From Candidatus Rokuibacteriota bacterium (lineage in GTDB: Bacteria; JAUVQV01), in assembly GCA_030597995.1 (NCBI GenBank), contig JAUVQV010000015.1, forward strand, positions 1 to 9,857: 9,857 bases of DNA, in the 5' to 3' direction. Made by a program: the position numbers and the translations under genes. Below, one piece after another: positions 7,716-9,857 of this stretch. Each line of letters starts with the position of its first letter. Within the stretch, counting starts at the first letter, position 1. Below the pieces are notes generated by a model, which saw only the letters and a list, made by a program, of their open reading frames with translations, did no database searches and was not told where the DNA came from.

Positions 7716-9221
7716 CTACCGGAAATCGAAACGGGTGTCGAAAAAATCGGGATCGTCGAAGTGGGCACGGCCCACCAGTTCTACCGCGTGGTGCCCGCGC
7801 TGGCGCATGCTTCCCACCCGCGGAACCCCCATCGGGAACAGCAGGAGCGGCTCGATTCTCTGGGTGCCCTTGACGATTCCCCGGGAGTCGAAGATGCTTT
7901 CCGTGCGGCCGTTTTCACGGGGAAGCATTTCGAGAATATCGTACGGAACCAACTGATACCGGATGGCGTCCGGCGGCATCTCCCGGGCGAACAGACGCTG
8001 CACTTGGTGCCAGCCGGAACTTACCCGCACCCCAAGGCGCGCGCCGGGAAAGGTCTCAGGCAGCTGCTGGGGTGCAAAGGGATCGAGCCCCAGGGTTTTG
8101 GGAACCCGCCGTACCGTCCTTTCCCTCGCGGGTGCAAAGAGATGATAACAGCCGCAATTGTTCATCAGGTCCGCCATGAAAGGATCGCCGGCGGGATCAA
8201 AGGTGATGCGGAGTGTCAGGCCGTCCAGGTGTCCGCGCTCGATCCAGGGGGAGTTCGGGCCGCTCCGGCCGGAGTACCACCAGACGTAATTGAGCTGGAG
8301 GACCGGTTCTCCCTGAAAGAACGCGTGTGAAAGGTAGTGGTACACCGTGGGAGCCCGGGGGTCTATGTTCACCTCACCATCCTTCCAGACCACGCGTCCC
8401 GGACGATCATAGGTTGCCGCCACGTCCTGGAAAAAGACCGGTGCCAGTAGAGAGGCCAGTTCTTTCTCCTGGTCCTCGGAGAGTCGAGGAACCATCAGGG
8501 AACCTCTCCCGAGATCCTTGAACCACCGGCGGAGGGATTTTCCAAGAGGTGGGGAGGGTGGCGGCGCATAGGCGATTACATTCCCGTCGAGGGGCAGAGC
8601 GTCGAGATCGGATTCGAACCAATCAGTAAATTTCCCCCTCTTTCTCTGCGTCAGGGCGATGACCGGGAGGGCAGCAATAGGATACAGACCTGCGATTCGT
8701 AAAAAAAGCGAATATTCGTCGGGGACCGATGCGGCCGCCCGTACGGCGGTGAAGAATCCCGCTCTGGATTGATCGTTCTGAAGCAGCTCATCGGAGCAGA
8801 AAGCCATCCGGTCACGCACCGGGTCTCGGGCCGTCACGCTGCGTTCGGTCACAGATGCGAAGTCGTCTTCGGGCAGGTTTCGAATCTCCTTTTCTCTCGC
8901 CTCCAGATCCAGCTCCTGCATCCAGCGGATCCACTCCTCTTCGGCCTCCCGGGTCTCCAGACGCTCACGGAGACTTGTCAGAAACCGGTTGGTGCGGAGG
9001 TAAGGGAAACCCGGAACCGGGGCCACGGATGCCTCCCGGACGCCGCTTTTCCGGACCGCGGCGTCCAGACGCCGGAAAAATTGCTCGCACCCCTCCGGTC
9101 TTTGAAATTTCGCTGCCGTTTGGATCGGGGTGAGAGTGGCACAGCCGTGAGACAACAACACCGAAGCCAGCAACGAGGGAAGGAGAAATTTTTTCATTGA
9201 GAAAGCGCGACGGGCATTCAT
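7716..9221 (-). CDS. Uncharacterised lipoprotein with a Cys-Gly-Cys-Tyr-His core
   Basis: I cannot assign a function. The frame encodes 501 residues from ATG 9221, or 493 from an in-frame ATG at 9197. Both give a lipoprotein signal: KKFLLPSLLASVLLSHGC, with the lipidated Cys at 27. Neither start has a Shine-Dalgarno, but the shorter form has the more classical MKK start. The mature part has a charged helical stretch (about 80-120) and a hydrophobic patch LFLRIAGLYPIAALPVIAL (172-190) that may pack inside the fold rather than span a membrane. A core at about 293-363 contains YHYLSHAFF, LNYVWWYSGRS, HLDGLTLRITFD and NNCGCYHLF. The Cys356, Cys358 and His360 cluster could bind metal or form a disulphide; that is inference. 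I have an unverified impression of similar hypothetical proteins in delta-like bacteria. It follows an AMMECR1 gene by 12 bases and is probably co-transcribed with it. Confidence 0.85.
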   Translation of the reverse strand: MNARRAFSMKKFLLPSLLASVLLSHGCATLTPIQTAAKFQRPEGCEQFFRRLDAAVRKSGVREASVAPVPGFPYLRTNRFLTSLRERLETREAEEEWIRWMQELDLEAREKEIRNLPEDDFASVTERSVTARDPVRDRMAFCSDELLQNDQSRAGFFTAVRAAASVPDEYSLFLRIAGLYPIAALPVIALTQRKRGKFTDWFESDLDALPLDGNVIAYAPPPSPPLGKSLRRWFKDLGRGSLMVPRLSEDQEKELASLLAPVFFQDVAATYDRPGRVVWKDGEVNIDPRAPTVYHYLSHAFFQGEPVLQLNYVWWYSGRSGPNSPWIERGHLDGLTLRITFDPAGDPFMADLMNNCGCYHLFAPARERTVRRVPKTLGLDPFAPQQLPETFPGARLGVRVSSGWHQVQRLFAREMPPDAIRYQLVPYDILEMLPRENGRTESIFDSRGIVKGTQRIEPLLLFPMGVPRVGSMRQRGHHAVELVGRAHFDDPDFFDTRFDFR

Positions 9222-9240
9222 GAATAACCCGGGTTAATGC
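9214..9240. repeat. Nested palindromes at the AMMECR1-lipoprotein junction
   Basis: ATTCATGAAT (9216-9225) is a perfect 10-base palindrome containing the lipoprotein start codon. It abuts TAACCCGGGTTA (9225-9236), a perfect 12-base palindrome that includes the AMMECR1 stop. The outer arms GCATT (9214-9218) and AATGC (9236-9240) are also complementary. The cluster fills the 12-base gap between the two genes and its edges. It could be an operator, an RNA hairpin affecting coupling, or chance. Confidence 0.5.
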
Positions 9241-9857
9241 GGTGAAGAGGTGGCCTTCTCGCCTTCCTTTTTTTCCCCGAAGATCTCGGCCTCGAAAACG
9301 GAAATGGTCGCCCCCTCCTTCCACTCCTGGGGGCCGAGGCCCGCCTTGCGGGAGGTCTGTTCGAGGAAGGTCGTGCGATCCCAGCCATATTCCGTGGCCA
9401 CCTGGGGCAGCAGGACCCCGGAGCGCCCCCCCTTTACGATGTAGAGGCCGTGCCGACCGACCTCGATCTCCTCGATCTTTGAGATGGGGCGCAGGGGGGT
9501 GAGGGCGGAAATCTCGAGGTCGATTTTCTCCAGTTCCGACTTCGACAGGGGTGGGAAACGGTGGTCCTGGAGTGCGGCGGCCACCGCCATTTCGGTCACT
9601 GTCCGGTAGAGTGGTTTGCGAGCGTGGAAGCTGCCGATGCAGCCGCGGAGACGTCCTCCGATCGTGATGGTCACGAAGGCCCCCTGGGGGGTCTGAAGGG
9701 CGGGGTTGGTCGAGGACGGATTCGCCGCCCGCCCTGAGCCCACCATATCAACAATCGCTCTGCGGGCGATGTCGAGAAGTTCGCGGCGGGAATCGGAATC
9801 GAGGCGCCCGGCGGTTTTCTCAGGGGCGGTGGTGATGTCATTATTAGAGTTTACCCG
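9234..9857 (-). CDS. amrA: AMMECR1-domain protein (AmmeMemoRadiSam system protein A), start outside the window
   Basis: The gene enters from the right edge on the minus strand; 207 codons are visible. The AMMECR1 fold is recognisable from RRELLDIARRAIVDMV, GAFVTITIGGRLRGCIGSF (with the hallmark LRGCIG), RTVTEMAVAAALQDHRFPPL, DLEISALTPLRPI, GLYIVKGGRSGVLLPQVATE and WKEGATISVFEAEIF. AMMECR1 proteins occur with Memo and a radical SAM enzyme in the AmmeMemoRadiSam set, whose biochemical role in bacteria is poorly defined. An ATG at 9746 would cut off the first helix (RRELLDIARRAI), and no ATG, GTG or TTG occurs in frame between it and the edge. The true start therefore lies beyond 9857. The visible polar lead (VNSNNDITTAPEKTAG) could be an N-terminal extension or a linker from an upstream domain such as Memo. 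The C-terminus is Lys/Glu/Ser-rich. The lipoprotein gene follows directly. Confidence 0.88.
   Translation of the reverse strand, partial: RVNSNNDITTAPEKTAGRLDSDSRRELLDIARRAIVDMVGSGRAANPSSTNPALQTPQGAFVTITIGGRLRGCIGSFHARKPLYRTVTEMAVAAALQDHRFPPLSKSELEKIDLEISALTPLRPISKIEEIEVGRHGLYIVKGGRSGVLLPQVATEYGWDRTTFLEQTSRKAGLGPQEWKEGATISVFEAEIFGEKKEGEKATSSPH

Noticed and set aside
7761..8330. Plus-strand open frame inside the lipoprotein gene, downstream of hflC
   Set aside because: The minus-strand frame has a signal peptide, lipobox and coherent domain composition, while the plus-strand translation has no recognisable feature.

Overview
The window looks like ordinary chromosomal DNA from a Gram-negative bacterium with a GC-rich genome (roughly 60% by eye). 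The evidence for Gram-negative is an HflK/HflC pair, a lipoprotein signal peptide, bacterial MetK and Der, and strong GGAGG-type ribosome binding sites. I cannot fix the phylum. The AhcY is the short 'archaeal/thermophile-type' form also found in several deep-branching and delta-like bacteria, so a Desulfobacterota-like or other non-model lineage is a guess only. I see no insertion sequence, integrase, CRISPR array, phage gene, tRNA or rRNA. No gene-free stretch exceeds about 150 bases.

Layout, plus strand. 1-143 is the 3' end of der (ribosome-assembly GTPase). A promoter-like site and a short leader precede metK (285-1451), followed after one base by ahcY (1453-2709). These two form a compact activated-methyl-cycle operon: MetK makes S-adenosylmethionine and AhcY removes the S-adenosylhomocysteine left after methyl transfer. 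An AT-rich repeat patch (2783-2819) separates them from two overlapping ATPase genes of the ECF/CbiO transporter type (2850-3671 and 3656-4534). No EcfT or substrate-binding S gene lies beside them. Next come an MscS-type mechanosensitive channel (4592-5632), a terminator-like hairpin, a promoter-like site with a near-perfect Shine-Dalgarno sequence, and the hflK-hflC operon (5745-6740, 6737-7675). HflK and HflC form the membrane complex that controls the FtsH protease; ftsH itself is not in the window.

Layout, minus strand. From the right edge leftwards run the 3' part of an AMMECR1-family gene (AmmeMemoRadiSam protein A, 9234-9857, start beyond the window) and an uncharacterised lipoprotein gene (7716-9221). 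The lipoprotein gene converges on hflC with only 40 bases between the stops. The two minus-strand genes are 12 bases apart and probably co-transcribed.

The most notable points are three. The ECF ATPase pair appears to have one intact and one degenerate ATP site, with both defects falling in the same composite site. The lipoprotein has an unassigned Cys/His-containing core and sits in an AMMECR1 operon. Its start region is packed with overlapping palindromes. I found no convincing wholly new multi-gene system.
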